Shown here: positions 1-7,285 of the stretch, piece after piece
How the letters are laid out: every line of letters starts with the position of its first letter
How positions within the stretch are numbered: the stretch's first letter is position 1
Source: Streptomyces sp. NBC_00670
Lineage (GTDB): Bacteria > Actinomycetota > Actinomycetes > Streptomycetales > Streptomycetaceae
Length of the DNA stretch: 64,000 nt
Direction: 5' to 3'
NCBI RefSeq assembly: GCF_036226765.1
Contig: NZ_CP109017.1
Location: forward strand, 1,426,001 to 1,490,000
Notes under the pieces: generated by a model
Databases searched by the model: none
Told to the model about the DNA's origin: nothing
The model's input: the letters and a program-made list of their open reading frames with translations, nothing else
Program-made: the position numbers and the translations under genes

Positions 1-115
1 CCTCCCGCACGGCCTGCGGCCCCTCCGCGAGGAACAGCCGCTCCTTCCCCCGGAAATTCCGCCGCCCGAGCCGCCGGGCGGCGCCGACACGGGGTGAACG
101 GGGAGAGATGAGCAT
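1..115 (-). CDS. SpoU/TrmH-family RNA 2'-O-methyltransferase, N-terminal fragment
   Basis: This is the 5' end of a gene that continues beyond the left edge of the window; about 38 codons are visible. The peptide begins MLISPRSPRVGAARRLGRR and continues with NFRGKERLFLAEGPQAVRE, which is the N-terminal substrate-binding segment typical of SpoU-family RNA methyltransferases (an arginine-rich start followed by the FLAEG motif). The ATG is preceded by an AAGGT-like ribosome binding site, and an in-frame TAG lies two codons upstream, so no earlier start is possible. In Streptomyces a TrmH-type methyltransferase lies downstream of rplT and before pheST, which agrees with its position here. The catalytic SPOUT knot domain is outside the window, so the exact rRNA or tRNA target cannot be inferred. 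Confidence 0.8.
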   Translation of the reverse strand, partial: MLISPRSPRVGAARRLGRRNFRGKERLFLAEGPQAVRE

Positions 116-159
116 GGACTACCTTCAGGCTCGTTGGACGGGCACCCCCACATGCGGGC

Positions 160-350
160 AGCAGGGGCGCGGGGCTGTGTGGTCTGCGCGGCTCCGCCGC
201 GGCGAGCGCGAGCACTCACCGTGCCCCGTAAGGGGCGCGGGGAACTGCGCGAGAAGCCCCACCGGCGGTCAGCCGAGAACGCACCCCCGGGGTCCAAGGG
301 GCGGAGCCCCTTGAAGGGATGGGAAGGGTAGGGGCGGCGGGGGCGAAAAA
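160..350. repeat. modular intergenic hairpin repeat, copy A
   Basis: The gap between rplT and the methyltransferase holds no gene. It contains four modules in order on the plus strand. The first, 164-203, is a GGGGCGCGGGG start followed by a CGCGGCTCCGCCGCGG-like palindrome. The second, about 233-258, is GGGGCGCGGGGAACTGCGCG. The third, about 289-318, is a hairpin AAGGGGCGGAGCCCCTT. The fourth, 317-350, is a G-rich GGGAAGGGTAGGGGCGGCGG tract. The same modules recur at 16067-16350, 33626-33885 and 61629-61745. The element may also end the infC-rpmI-rplT transcript, but no U-run follows the hairpins. Confidence 0.75.
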
Positions 351-446
351 CGCACTCGGCACCACCACCGCCCCGACGCAGTCGGACCCGCAGCCCGTTG
401 AGGGCCTGCGGGTCCGATCCGGCGACGGCTCAGCGCCGCCGCAACG

Positions 447-830
447 TCACGCGGCCTTCGGCGCGTTGACGTCCGACGGCAGCGCCTTCTGCGCAACCTC
501 GACCAGCGCGGCGAACGCGTTCGCGTCGTTCACCGCGAGCTCCGCCAGGATCTTCCGGTCGACCTCGACGTTCGCGGCCTTCAGCCCCTGGATGAACCGG
601 TTGTACGTCATCCCGTTGGCGCGGGCAGCGGCGTTGATCCGCTGGATCCACAGCTGCCGGAAGTCGCCCTTGCGCTTCTTGCGGTCGTTGTAGTTGTAGA
701 CCAGCGAGTGGGTGACCTGCTCCTTGGCCTTGCGGTACAGGCGCGAACGCTGCCCGCGGTAGCCGGAGGCCTGCTCGAGGATCGCCCGGCGCTTCTTGTG
801 GGCGTTGACTGCCCGCTTGACGCGTGCCAC
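447..830 (-). CDS. rplT: 50S ribosomal protein L20
   Basis: L20 is an early-assembly protein that binds 23S rRNA and organises the large subunit. The 127-residue product has the family's usual length, plus a short C-terminal tail. It starts with [18 protein letters not shown] and contains the basic N-terminal helix, the conserved [16 protein letters not shown] segment and the globular C-terminal RNA-binding domain ([19 protein letters not shown]). It is the last gene of the infC-rpmI-rplT operon, about 100 nt after rpmI. In E. coli and Bacillus L20 represses its own operon through the mRNA leader. Whether that occurs here cannot be read from the sequence, but the operon does have a long leader. 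Confidence 0.98.
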   Translation of the reverse strand: MARVKRAVNAHKKRRAILEQASGYRGQRSRLYRKAKEQVTHSLVYNYNDRKKRKGDFRQLWIQRINAAARANGMTYNRFIQGLKAANVEVDRKILAELAVNDANAFAALVEVAQKALPSDVNAPKAA

Positions 831-929
831 TTGATTGACTCCTTGTAGCGGGGCCGCGGTCTGTCCTCACGCGGCCCGAAAACGACTGGGACCCGGTCTT
901 GGCGTACGGCGCTCAGTGGCGCCCGTACG

Positions 930-1124
930 TCACTTGCCGAGAAGCTTCTTGATCTTCGCGGCGTCGCCCGGGGCCATCTCGGCGTTGCCGGTGAGGCGAC
1001 GCGTCACGCGGGACGACTTGTGCTCGAGCAGGTGGCGCTTGCCGGCGCGCTCACGGAGCACCTTGCCGGAGCCGGTGATCTTGAAGCGCTTGCTGGCACC
1101 GCTGTGCGACTTGTTCTTCGGCAT
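930..1124 (-). CDS. rpmI: 50S ribosomal protein L35
   Basis: The 64-residue basic protein [20 protein letters not shown]... matches L35 in length and in its N-terminal MPKxKSHxGxxKRF signature; it ends in AKIKKLLGK. It is a structural protein of the large ribosomal subunit. The ATG at 1124 is preceded by GAGGAGAG at a normal distance. An in-frame upstream extension of 19 codons is open but lacks the family sequence and is rejected. It lies about 110 nt downstream of infC and about 100 nt upstream of rplT, consistent with one transcript. Confidence 0.97.
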   Translation of the reverse strand: MPKNKSHSGASKRFKITGSGKVLRERAGKRHLLEHKSSRVTRRLTGNAEMAPGDAAKIKKLLGK

Positions 1125-1234
1125 AGCGCCGTTCTCTCCTCGTCGGTGGCGTTCCGGTGCCCGGTTCCGGGAACCGGGCACGGTGGAACGTCGCTCTTGT
1201 ATCGGTTACGTCCTGGAGGCGCGCGCCCCCGGGA

Positions 1235-1903
1235 TCACGCCTCGGCCGGAGCCTCGGCAGGGACCTCGGCCCCGTCGTCGACATCGACGTCGTGGTCGGC
1301 GTCCGCGGCGTTCTGCGAGCGGCCGGGGTGGGCCTTCGCCTCCGCCTTGCGGGCTTCCTGCGCCTGGCGGGCCTCGGCCATCGCCTCGGTCTTCTTCTTG
1401 TGCGGACCGAGAACCATGATCATGTTCCGGCCGTCCTGCTTCGGGTTCGACTCCACGAAACCGAGGTCCTGGACATCCTCCGCGAGCCGCTGCAGCAGCC
1501 GGTAGCCGAGCTCCGGCCGGGACTGCTCGCGACCACGGAACATGATCGTGATCTTGACCTTGTCGCCCTGCTTGAGGAACCGGACGACGTGACCCTTCTT
1601 GGTGTCGTAGTCGTGCGGGTCGATCTTCGGCCGGAGCTTCATCTCCTTGATGACCGTGTGCGCCTGGTTCTTGCGCGCCTCACGGGCCTTCATGGCCGAC
1701 TCGTACTTGAACTTCCCGTAGTCCATGAGCTTGCACACGGGCGGACGGGCGTTCGCCGCGACCTCGACCAGGTCCAGGTCGTACTCCTGCGCAAGCTCCA
1801 GGGCCTTGGCAAGCGGGACAATCCCGACCTGCTCGCCGCTGGGACCGACAAGTCGCACCTCGGGAACGCGAATCCGGTCGTTGATGCGGGGCTCGGCGCT
1901 GAT
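1235..1903 (-). CDS. infC: translation initiation factor IF-3 (AUC start codon)
   Basis: IF-3 binds the 30S subunit, prevents premature 50S joining and proofreads start-codon selection. The 222-residue product begins (I/M)[17 protein letters not shown], the usual IF-3 N-terminus, followed by the N-domain ([17 protein letters not shown]), the linker helix and the C-domain ([22 protein letters not shown]). A Glu/Ala/Asp-rich C-terminal tail of about 45 residues is an actinobacterial-style extension. There is no ATG, GTG or TTG at the expected start; the codon is ATC, four nt behind a GAGGAGG ribosome binding site. Rare start codons of infC (AUU in E. coli) are established and let IF-3 repress its own synthesis, so the same control is likely here. 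Confidence 0.95.
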   Translation of the reverse strand: MSAEPRINDRIRVPEVRLVGPSGEQVGIVPLAKALELAQEYDLDLVEVAANARPPVCKLMDYGKFKYESAMKAREARKNQAHTVIKEMKLRPKIDPHDYDTKKGHVVRFLKQGDKVKITIMFRGREQSRPELGYRLLQRLAEDVQDLGFVESNPKQDGRNMIMVLGPHKKKTEAMAEARQAQEARKAEAKAHPGRSQNAADADHDVDVDDGAEVPAEAPAEA

Positions 1904-1907
1904 GGAT

Positions 1908-1914
1908 CCTCCTC
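1908..1914 (-). promoter_or_regulatory. strong ribosome binding site of infC that decides the AUC start
   Basis: GAGGAGG, read on the minus strand, lies four nt before ATC. It is the strongest Shine-Dalgarno in the operon. The IF-3 family sequence begins exactly after it, which fixes the non-canonical start at 1903. Confidence 0.8.
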
Positions 1915-1916
1915 GG

Positions 1917-1967
1917 TTAGCACCACACGGCGGTCTGGCGGACAGCCGTGTTTCGTCTGGGTGACAT
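1917..1967 (-). other. possible 16-codon upstream reading frame in the infC leader
   Basis: An ATG at 1967 opens a short frame ([16 protein letters not shown]) whose TAA ends immediately before the infC Shine-Dalgarno, 13 nt from the AUC start. It lacks a convincing ribosome binding site of its own. It may be chance, or a leader peptide whose termination delivers ribosomes to the weak AUC start. Confidence 0.2.
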
Positions 1968-2187
1968 GGGGACCAACCATCGCGGCGCATCAAAAATGCC
2001 CCGGACGGGACACAGGCGGGACTCCGAAGTGCCGGAGCACCGCCGCGGGTCGACCGCGGGGCGCGCTTTCGGACGACCGCACCGTCCGTACGGGGAAGTA
2101 CGGAGCGATGACCGTCGTCTGACCGGTGACCCGCCGTCCCGGAGGGCGGTCGGGTGGGAGATCGGAGCCTCCACTTGTGGGCCGGAC

Positions 2188-2216
2188 ACATAAGTGTTCG
2201 GCCGGTCGTCACACAA
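2188..2216 (-). promoter_or_regulatory. candidate sigma70-type promoter of infC-rpmI-rplT
   Basis: On the minus strand TTGTGT (2216-2211) and TTATGT (2193-2188) are separated by 17 nt, in an AT-richer pocket between the divergent infC and DUF1844 genes. Transcription starting near 2181 would give a leader of about 280 nt before the AUC codon. The leader (1904-2180) contains several GC-rich inverted repeats and a GCATTTTTGATGC stem-loop, but no riboswitch class that I recognise. Confidence 0.4.
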
Positions 2217-2303
2217 GGTTAGCAGCCGGCGGAGGCACGCGCTAATCCGGTGTCCCCGGCTCCGGTGTCAAGGAGGTGGACGGCGGGCCCTATCGTGTTC
2301 TCC

Positions 2304-2672
2304 ATGAGTGACACCTCTCCCTCGGACGGCCCCGGCACGCCCGGCTTCGACGACATGACCCGTGACATCGCCGAGGTCCCGGCGGTCGAGGTGATCGTGA
2401 CCGTCGCGGTCAACCTGATGAGTGCCGCCGCCGTCAAGCTCGGGCTGACCGAGGAGGGCGACAAGTACAAGGACCTGGACGAGGCCCGCAAGCTGGTGAC
2501 CGCCCTCGCCGGGCTGCTGGACGCCGGCGCGACCGAGATCAGCTCCTTCCACGCCGCCCCGCTGCGGGACGGCCTGAAGTCGCTCCAGCTCGCGTTCCGC
2601 GAGGCGTCGCTCGTCCCGGACGAGCCGGGCCAGGGCCCGGGCGAGAAGTACACGGGCCCGGTCTTCGGCTGA
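2304..2672 (+). CDS. DUF1844 domain protein
   Basis: The 122-residue protein has an acidic disordered N-terminus followed by a helical region: DMTRDIAEVPAVEVIVTVAV, then LMSAAAVKLGL, then the DLDEARKLVTALAGLLDAGA helix. This is the arrangement of the actinobacterial DUF1844 family, which has no established biochemical role. The ATG at 2304 was chosen because the family sequence begins there; an 18-codon upstream extension is open but has no ribosome binding site. The gene is divergent from infC, a neighbourhood conserved in Streptomyces. No membrane segment or cysteine motif is present, so it is probably cytosolic. Confidence 0.8.
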   Translation: MSDTSPSDGPGTPGFDDMTRDIAEVPAVEVIVTVAVNLMSAAAVKLGLTEEGDKYKDLDEARKLVTALAGLLDAGATEISSFHAAPLRDGLKSLQLAFREASLVPDEPGQGPGEKYTGPVFG

Positions 2673-2708
2673 GCGCCCCTCCCCCTCCTCACCGCTTGGC
2701 GTACGGCC

Positions 2709-3446
2709 TTACCGCTTGACGTACAGCGCCTCGCCCGGCGGGTTCGTGCCCGCCGGGAGCAGGGCCAGATCCAGTCCGCGCACCAGACGGGCGCGCAGCG
2801 TCTCGTCGGCCGCGAGACGGCCGGCGACCGCGCGGGCGGCGTCCTCCGGAGCCCCTTCCGGGTCCAGGACGAGCGCCAGCGTGCCGTCGGCCCGGCCGGG
2901 GCCCAGATAGGCGCCGAGCACCGCGGGCTCGGCGGCGACGGCGGCCCGCACGGCCTCCCGTACGGCGGGATCGGCCAGCGGATCGGTCGTCGTACGCCCC
3001 TCGGCGAGCGCGCGGAGCGCCGGGCCGGTCAGCTCGTAGGGCACCGGCCCCGACAGGTCGAGCACGATCGTGTCCGCCTTCTCGTGCGCCGCGGCCTGCA
3101 GCGCCTGGTGCAGGGGTACGGCGACGGGGCGGGCGGCCGGGTCCCAGCGGGCGAGCGACTCGGTGGAGGTGAACGCGGGCAGCGCGGTGCGCCCGCCGGC
3201 CTTCAGCGTGGGCACGGCCATGTCGCTCGTCTTCTCCCGGCGCAGCCCGTTCTCGTCCTCTTCCACCTCTCCGAGTACGGCGACGACGGGCACGAGGAGC
3301 CGGGCGCCCTTGAGCGCCGCCAGGACGGGCCCGTGCGCGGAACGGTCCTCCGCCCAGGCGGCGAGCGCGGCGCTCAGCGCGGGATCGGCGGTGCCGTCGT
3401 CGTCGGAGAAGCCGGGGTCGGGGATGTTCTTGTTCGCCACGGTCAC
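2709..3446 (-). CDS. SseB-family N-terminal domain protein
   Basis: The product has 245 residues and is probably cytosolic. Its core (LVPVVAVLGEVEEDENGLRR followed by KTSDMAVPTLKAGGRTALPA, FTSTESLARWDP, RPVAVPLHQALQAAA) matches the SseB N-terminal domain found in many actinobacterial proteins of unknown function. The C-terminal half contains a second alpha/beta region ending at LYVKR. The GTG at 3446 precedes TVANKNIPDPGFSDDDG, the usual start of Streptomyces homologues; the ribosome binding site is weak and GTG at 3440 is an alternative. The gene is convergent with the DUF1844 gene, with a gap of 36 nt and no clear terminator. Enterobacterial SseB enhances serine sensitivity, but that role should not be transferred here. 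Confidence 0.75.
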   Translation of the reverse strand: MTVANKNIPDPGFSDDDGTADPALSAALAAWAEDRSAHGPVLAALKGARLLVPVVAVLGEVEEDENGLRREKTSDMAVPTLKAGGRTALPAFTSTESLARWDPAARPVAVPLHQALQAAAHEKADTIVLDLSGPVPYELTGPALRALAEGRTTTDPLADPAVREAVRAAVAAEPAVLGAYLGPGRADGTLALVLDPEGAPEDAARAVAGRLAADETLRARLVRGLDLALLPAGTNPPGEALYVKR

Positions 3447-3487
3447 CGACCCTATCGGGGGCGGGCGGCCCGGGCCCGTACGGGCCC

Positions 3488-3523
3488 GGGCGGGCCCGGC
3501 GGTCCGGGCGGGCCCGGCGGTCC
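3488..3523. repeat. 18-bp tandem duplication
   Basis: GGGCGGGCCCGGCGGTCC occurs twice in a row (3488-3505 and 3506-3523) with a partial third unit. It lies just upstream of the SseB-like gene start, in the gap shared with the divergent serine hydrolase gene. Confidence 0.8.
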
Positions 3524-3540
3524 GGGCGTTCACGGTTTTC

Positions 3541-3554
3541 TCAGGGTTCCCTGA
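3541..3554. promoter_or_regulatory. perfect palindrome TCAGGG-TT-CCCTGA, candidate operator
   Basis: This 14-bp perfect inverted repeat, followed by another TCCCTG half-site at 3555-3560, lies about 57 nt upstream of the serine hydrolase start and in the divergent gap. Position and symmetry suggest a dimeric repressor or response-regulator site; the regulator is unknown. Confidence 0.35.
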
Positions 3555-3611
3555 TCCCTGTCTCATGCGCGTCCCACGGGGCGCACAGCGGGTGCTCCGA
3601 GCATCGCGGGC

Positions 3612-4607
3612 ATGGAGTCCCGAAGAGCGTCCCGCCGCCGCGCCCGCCCCTCCCGGCGCCGTCCCCTGCTCGTCACGCTCCTCGTGACCGCCGCCGTCGC
3701 GGGTGCCACGGCCGCGGGCACGGTGTACGTGCGGGGGCAGGCGGACGGTGGCGGGCACGCCGTATCGTCGCCCTCGGCGTCGGCGTCCGACGCGGGTCCG
3801 GACGCGGCTTCGGCTTCGGGGAGTGGGGAGGCTTCGGTGGAACCTGCGACGGATGCGTCGGTGGACCGGGGCGAGGCGCTGGCCGCGGCGATGAAGGGGA
3901 TCGCCCTGCCGGACGGGGTGCGGGTTTCAGTGGCCGTGCTCGACGTGGACTCCGGTGAGCACGCCGAGTACGGCGACGCGGCGTTCGACACGGCGAGCAT
4001 CGTCAAGGTCGACATCCTCGCGGCGCTGCTCCTCCAGGCGCAGGACGCCGACCGGTCGCTGACCGCGCGGGAGAAGACGTACGCCACCGCGATGATCGAG
4101 AACAGCGACAACGCCTCCGCCTCCGCGCTGTGGGACACGATCGGGCGGGCGGACGGTCTCGACGCGGCCAACAAGCGGTTCGGGCTGACGGCCACACAGG
4201 GCGGCGACGGACCGCTGTGGGGGCTGACACAGACCACCTCGGCCGATCAACTGCTCCTGCTCCAGCAGGTGTTCGGCGAGGGCACGGCGGCCGGTGACCC
4301 GCTCCTGAACGAGGCCTCGCGGTCGTATCTCCAGGGGCTGATGGGCAACGTCGAGACGGACCAGAGCTGGGGGGTGTCCGCGGCGGCCGGTTCGGCGTCG
4401 GCGGCGTACGCCCTGAAGAACGGATGGCTGGCGCGGAGCACCACGGGACTGTGGGACGTCAACAGCGTCGGGCGGATCACGGCGGCCGGCGGGGACCACT
4501 GTCTGGTGGCCGTGCTGTCCGAGGGGCACACCACGCAGGCCAAGGGGATCGCGGTGGTGGAGGCCGCGGCCCGCGCGGCGGTCGGGGTGCTCGCCGGGGC
4601 CGCGTAG
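3612..4607 (+). CDS. membrane-anchored or secreted class A beta-lactamase-fold serine hydrolase
   Basis: The 331-residue protein starts with an Arg-rich stretch and a hydrophobic segment (about residues 18-36, LLVTLLVTAAVAGATAAGTV), so it is exported or membrane-anchored. A Ser/Ala-rich linker (about 50-85) follows, then the penicillin-recognising fold. The SxxK motif is Ser129-Ile-Val-Lys132 (TASIVKVD), the SDN loop is 165-167 (ENSDNAS), and the third box is the unusual Lys-Asn-Gly 267-269 in place of KTG/KSG. I see no clear ExxxN omega-loop glutamate, so efficient beta-lactam hydrolysis is doubtful. It may be a cell-wall peptidase or a degenerate beta-lactamase. The start ATG has only a weak ribosome binding site. 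Confidence 0.8.
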   Translation: MESRRASRRRARPSRRRPLLVTLLVTAAVAGATAAGTVYVRGQADGGGHAVSSPSASASDAGPDAASASGSGEASVEPATDASVDRGEALAAAMKGIALPDGVRVSVAVLDVDSGEHAEYGDAAFDTASIVKVDILAALLLQAQDADRSLTAREKTYATAMIENSDNASASALWDTIGRADGLDAANKRFGLTATQGGDGPLWGLTQTTSADQLLLLQQVFGEGTAAGDPLLNEASRSYLQGLMGNVETDQSWGVSAAAGSASAAYALKNGWLARSTTGLWDVNSVGRITAAGGDHCLVAVLSEGHTTQAKGIAVVEAAARAAVGVLAGAA

Positions 4608-4616
4608 GGGACCCGG

Positions 4617-5855
4617 TCAGACCGGGCCGTCCGACGGGTGCCGGGTGCGCCACAGGACCACGGCCGCCACCAGCAGGACCGCGCCGAGGCCTCCCGCGAG
4701 AGGGCCCGCCCAGCCGGTGGAGCCCCCGTCGTCGTCCGTGCCGTCGGGGCCGGGGCCGAAGTACTTCTCGGGGTAGGTGGCGGCGTGCGGCTGCCGTGGT
4801 TCCATCCGGGCCGCCGCCTTCAGGGCCGCCGCGGGGTCGACGAGGCCGAAGCCGCGGGCGTCGTCGCGGCCACCGGTGGGGGCGTTGCGGGCGGTGTCCT
4901 CCAGGAGCTGTTTGACCTGGGCCGGGGTGAGGTCCGGGTGGACGGCCTTGACCAGGGCGGCCGCACCCGAGACGAACGCGGAGGCGGCGCTCGTGCCCCA
5001 GCCCTCGTAGTACTGGCGGTCCGGGTCGGCGATGACGACGTCCACGCCGGGCGCGGCGACGGTGGCGTACCAGTGCCGGGTGGAGAAGGCGGCGCGGGTG
5101 CCGTAGCGGTCGACGGCGGTCGCGGCGATCACGCCCGGGTAGGCGGCCGGGTAGGAGATGTGGTCGCCCTTCTCGCCGCCGTTGCCCGCGGAGGCGACGA
5201 CGACGGAGCCCCGCTTCAGCGCGTACTGGACGGCCTCGTCCTCGGCGGGTTCGGGGTGGGCGGACTCGGAGTCGTCTCCGAGGGAGAGGTTGATGACGTC
5301 GGCGCCGTGGTCGGCGGCCCAGCGGATCCCCTCGGCCAGGGCGTTGCCCCGGGTGTCGCGGGCCTTGGCGCGGGCCGGGTCGCCCTCCTCCAGGATGACG
5401 CGGACGGGGAGGATCCTGGCCTCCGGGGCGATGCCGAGGACGCCGTCGGTGTCGCCGGCGCCGTGTCCGTGACCGGCGATGATGCCCGCCATGGCGGTGC
5501 CGTGCCGGGCCCAGGGGCGGTCGCCGCGGCCGGCGCCGAAGCCGATCATGTCCTTGCCGGTCAGGACGTTGCCGGCCAGGTCGGGGTGCTGGTCGTCGAC
5601 GCCGGTGTCGAGGACGGCGACGGTGACGCCCTTGCCCTTGGTGGTCGCCCACGCCTCGCTGGTGTGCATCGCGTCCAGGGCCCACTGCTGGGCGCGGATG
5701 CCGTCGGCGTGGGCGGTGCCGGCGGGGGTGAGGGCGACGAAGGCGGCGGCGAGGAGGGGGGTGAGGAGGCGGGCGGCTCGGCGGCGGGTACGGCGCGGGC
5801 GGGGGGTGCGGGAGTGAGGGGTGCCGGAGTGAGGGGTGCGGGTGCGGGTCGTCAT
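4617..5855 (-). CDS. secreted subtilisin-like serine protease, mycosin (MycP) type
   Basis: The 412-residue S8 peptidase has an Arg-rich signal peptide ending near AHA50, a catalytic domain and a C-terminal transmembrane helix (about 383-405) followed by a short basic tail. This is the plan of mycosins, the membrane-anchored proteases of type VII secretion systems. The triad is visible: Asp83 (VAVLDTGVD), His118 (ARHGTAMAG) and Ser289 (WGTSAASA), with the oxyanion-hole Asn225 (SAGNGG). Its ATG overlaps the TGA of the upstream gene (ATGA), so the two are translationally coupled. No EccC, EccD or WXG100 gene is in the window, so this mycosin lies away from any esx locus seen here. It may instead process other cell-surface substrates. 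Confidence 0.9.
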   Translation of the reverse strand: MTTRTRTPHSGTPHSRTPRPRRTRRRAARLLTPLLAAAFVALTPAGTAHADGIRAQQWALDAMHTSEAWATTKGKGVTVAVLDTGVDDQHPDLAGNVLTGKDMIGFGAGRGDRPWARHGTAMAGIIAGHGHGAGDTDGVLGIAPEARILPVRVILEEGDPARAKARDTRGNALAEGIRWAADHGADVINLSLGDDSESAHPEPAEDEAVQYALKRGSVVVASAGNGGEKGDHISYPAAYPGVIAATAVDRYGTRAAFSTRHWYATVAAPGVDVVIADPDRQYYEGWGTSAASAFVSGAAALVKAVHPDLTPAQVKQLLEDTARNAPTGGRDDARGFGLVDPAAALKAAARMEPRQPHAATYPEKYFGPGPDGTDDDGGSTGWAGPLAGGLGAVLLVAAVVLWRTRHPSDGPV

Positions 5856-7129
5856 GACGGTTCCTCCGTGGCGGAGGCGACCGCCGTGCGCAGCTTGCGT
5901 TCGACGCGGTCGGCGAGGCCCTTCGCCTCGTGGCCGAGGCCGGCCTGGGCGGGCGCGGTGGTGGCGCCGGACTCCATGGCCTCCGCGGCGGGTTCGGGGT
6001 CCGTGACCGTACGTCCGTCGGCGAAGCCGGAGACGGCGTAGACGACGACCGGGGCGTCCGTGAGCACGGACAGGGTCCACGAGGCGCGCTGGGCGTCGCC
6101 GAAGCCCGCGGCGACGGTGTCCTTCGCGGCGTACGGGCGGGGCATCAGGTCGGCGCGGCGGTCCAGGCCCTGCTTGGCGAAGCGGGCCTTCAGGGCGGTC
6201 ATGGCGGTGGCGTCGGCGCGGGTGAACAGCAGGCCGACGGTGGTGACATGGCTGCGGGTGGCGTCGGTGTACGTGGCGCGCAGGAGCCGGAGGCAGCCGA
6301 CGGGGGCGAGGGCCTTGCGCAGCAGCGGGTCGAAGGCGTGGGCACAGGTGGTGTCGGGTGCTACGGCGACGCGGGTCCAGGTGCGGTCGGAGCCGCCGGG
6401 GCCGGCGCCGTCGCCGTCGACGATAGGAGGGAAGAGGCGGTCGACGGGGAGGGTGTGCCAGAGGTCGGCGGCGGCGGTGTAGGTGGTGCGGGCGTCGTCG
6501 TCGGACGGGTCGCCGCCGGTGAGCCAGCTGCCGGTGGCCGCGCCGCCGAGGAGGCCGATGCCCAGCACGAGGCAGGCCGCCGCTGCGGCGGCCCTTGTGC
6601 GTATGCGGTCGCCGAAGGGGTGGAGGTGAGGGTGAGGGTGAGGGTGAGGGGGGTGGGTGGTGCGGGTGTCGAAGGTTTGGGGGGTGGCGAGGGTGATGTG
6701 GGGGCGGGTCGGGGTGGGGGGAGGTGGTGGGGGTGGGAGGGGGTCGGTGGTTTCGACGATTCCGTCGGTGGGGTGGGGGGTGGGGATGGTTGGCGGAGCC
6801 GGCGGAATTGGCGGAGCCGGTGGGGCCGGCTCGGTCGGCGGAGCCGGTGGGGTTGACGGAGCCGGTCGAGTCGGCGGGGCCGGTGGGACGTCGGGGAAGC
6901 GGGCGGTGGCTGCGGGGGGTGGGAGGGTGGGGGTGGGGTGGGCGTAGGGGTGGGCGGTGCTGTCGGGTTTTTCGTCCCCGTCCTTGCGGGGCTGCGCCCC
7001 CGCACCCCGCTGTGTGGGGGGCTTCGCCCCCGGCGCGGGTTCGGGGCTCCGCCCCACGGCCCCAGGGGGCTCTGTCCCCTGGGCCTCCGGGGGCGAGGGG
7101 GCCGGGGCGCGGTGTGCTTCCGTGCTCAT
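5852..7129 (-). CDS. proline-rich single-pass membrane protein, partner of the mycosin
   Basis: The 425-residue protein is not a recognised family. Residues 1-170 are Pro/Thr/His-rich and probably disordered, with PAPP/TPPAPP repeats and a HPHPHPHLHP run. Residues about 179-203 form one transmembrane helix, preceded by Arg residues that predict a cytoplasmic N-terminus. Residues 205-425 would be an extracytoplasmic alpha/beta domain containing three cysteines. The ATG at 7129 was chosen over an open upstream extension. The stop overlaps the start of the mycosin gene by 4 nt, so the two are probably made together. The extracytoplasmic domain might be a substrate or regulator of the protease. 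The N-terminal coding region carries a hairpin array (6985-7082) related to the intergenic repeats. Confidence 0.7.
   Translation of the reverse strand: MSTEAHRAPAPSPPEAQGTEPPGAVGRSPEPAPGAKPPTQRGAGAQPRKDGDEKPDSTAHPYAHPTPTLPPPAATARFPDVPPAPPTRPAPSTPPAPPTEPAPPAPPIPPAPPTIPTPHPTDGIVETTDPLPPPPPPPTPTRPHITLATPQTFDTRTTHPPHPHPHPHLHPFGDRIRTRAAAAAACLVLGIGLLGGAATGSWLTGGDPSDDDARTTYTAAADLWHTLPVDRLFPPIVDGDGAGPGGSDRTWTRVAVAPDTTCAHAFDPLLRKALAPVGCLRLLRATYTDATRSHVTTVGLLFTRADATAMTALKARFAKQGLDRRADLMPRPYAAKDTVAAGFGDAQRASWTLSVLTDAPVVVYAVSGFADGRTVTDPEPAAEAMESGATTAPAQAGLGHEAKGLADRVERKLRTAVASATEEPS
6985..7082. repeat. array of four GC hairpins inside the coding region
   Basis: Four short palindromes follow one another: about 6985-7004 (TGCGGGG...CCCCCGCA), 7015-7030 (GGGGGGCTTCGCCCCC), 7043-7055 (GGGGCTCCGCCCC) and 7062-7082 (CCAGGGGGCTCTGTCCCCTGG). 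The 7043 unit matches the hairpin core of the intergenic repeats. The array encodes about 33 residues of the proline-rich protein without breaking the frame. Confidence 0.75.
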
Positions 7130-7285
7130 GGGTCCCTTCCCCCGTTTCCTCTGTGGGGGTTGCCCCCTCACCGCGCGTCACTCTACGGGCTGAACCCGTC
7201 CCCACGGGAACCAGTCGGGGATGCCAGGGCCTTTGGCCCGGAACGTCCCCTACCCTGCGGTAATCACTTCTGGCAGGCTTCGGAC

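Noticed and set aside
1917..2216. A 99-codon frame in the infC leader
   Set aside because: It has no ribosome binding site and no family sequence; only its last 16 codons are kept as a possible uORF.
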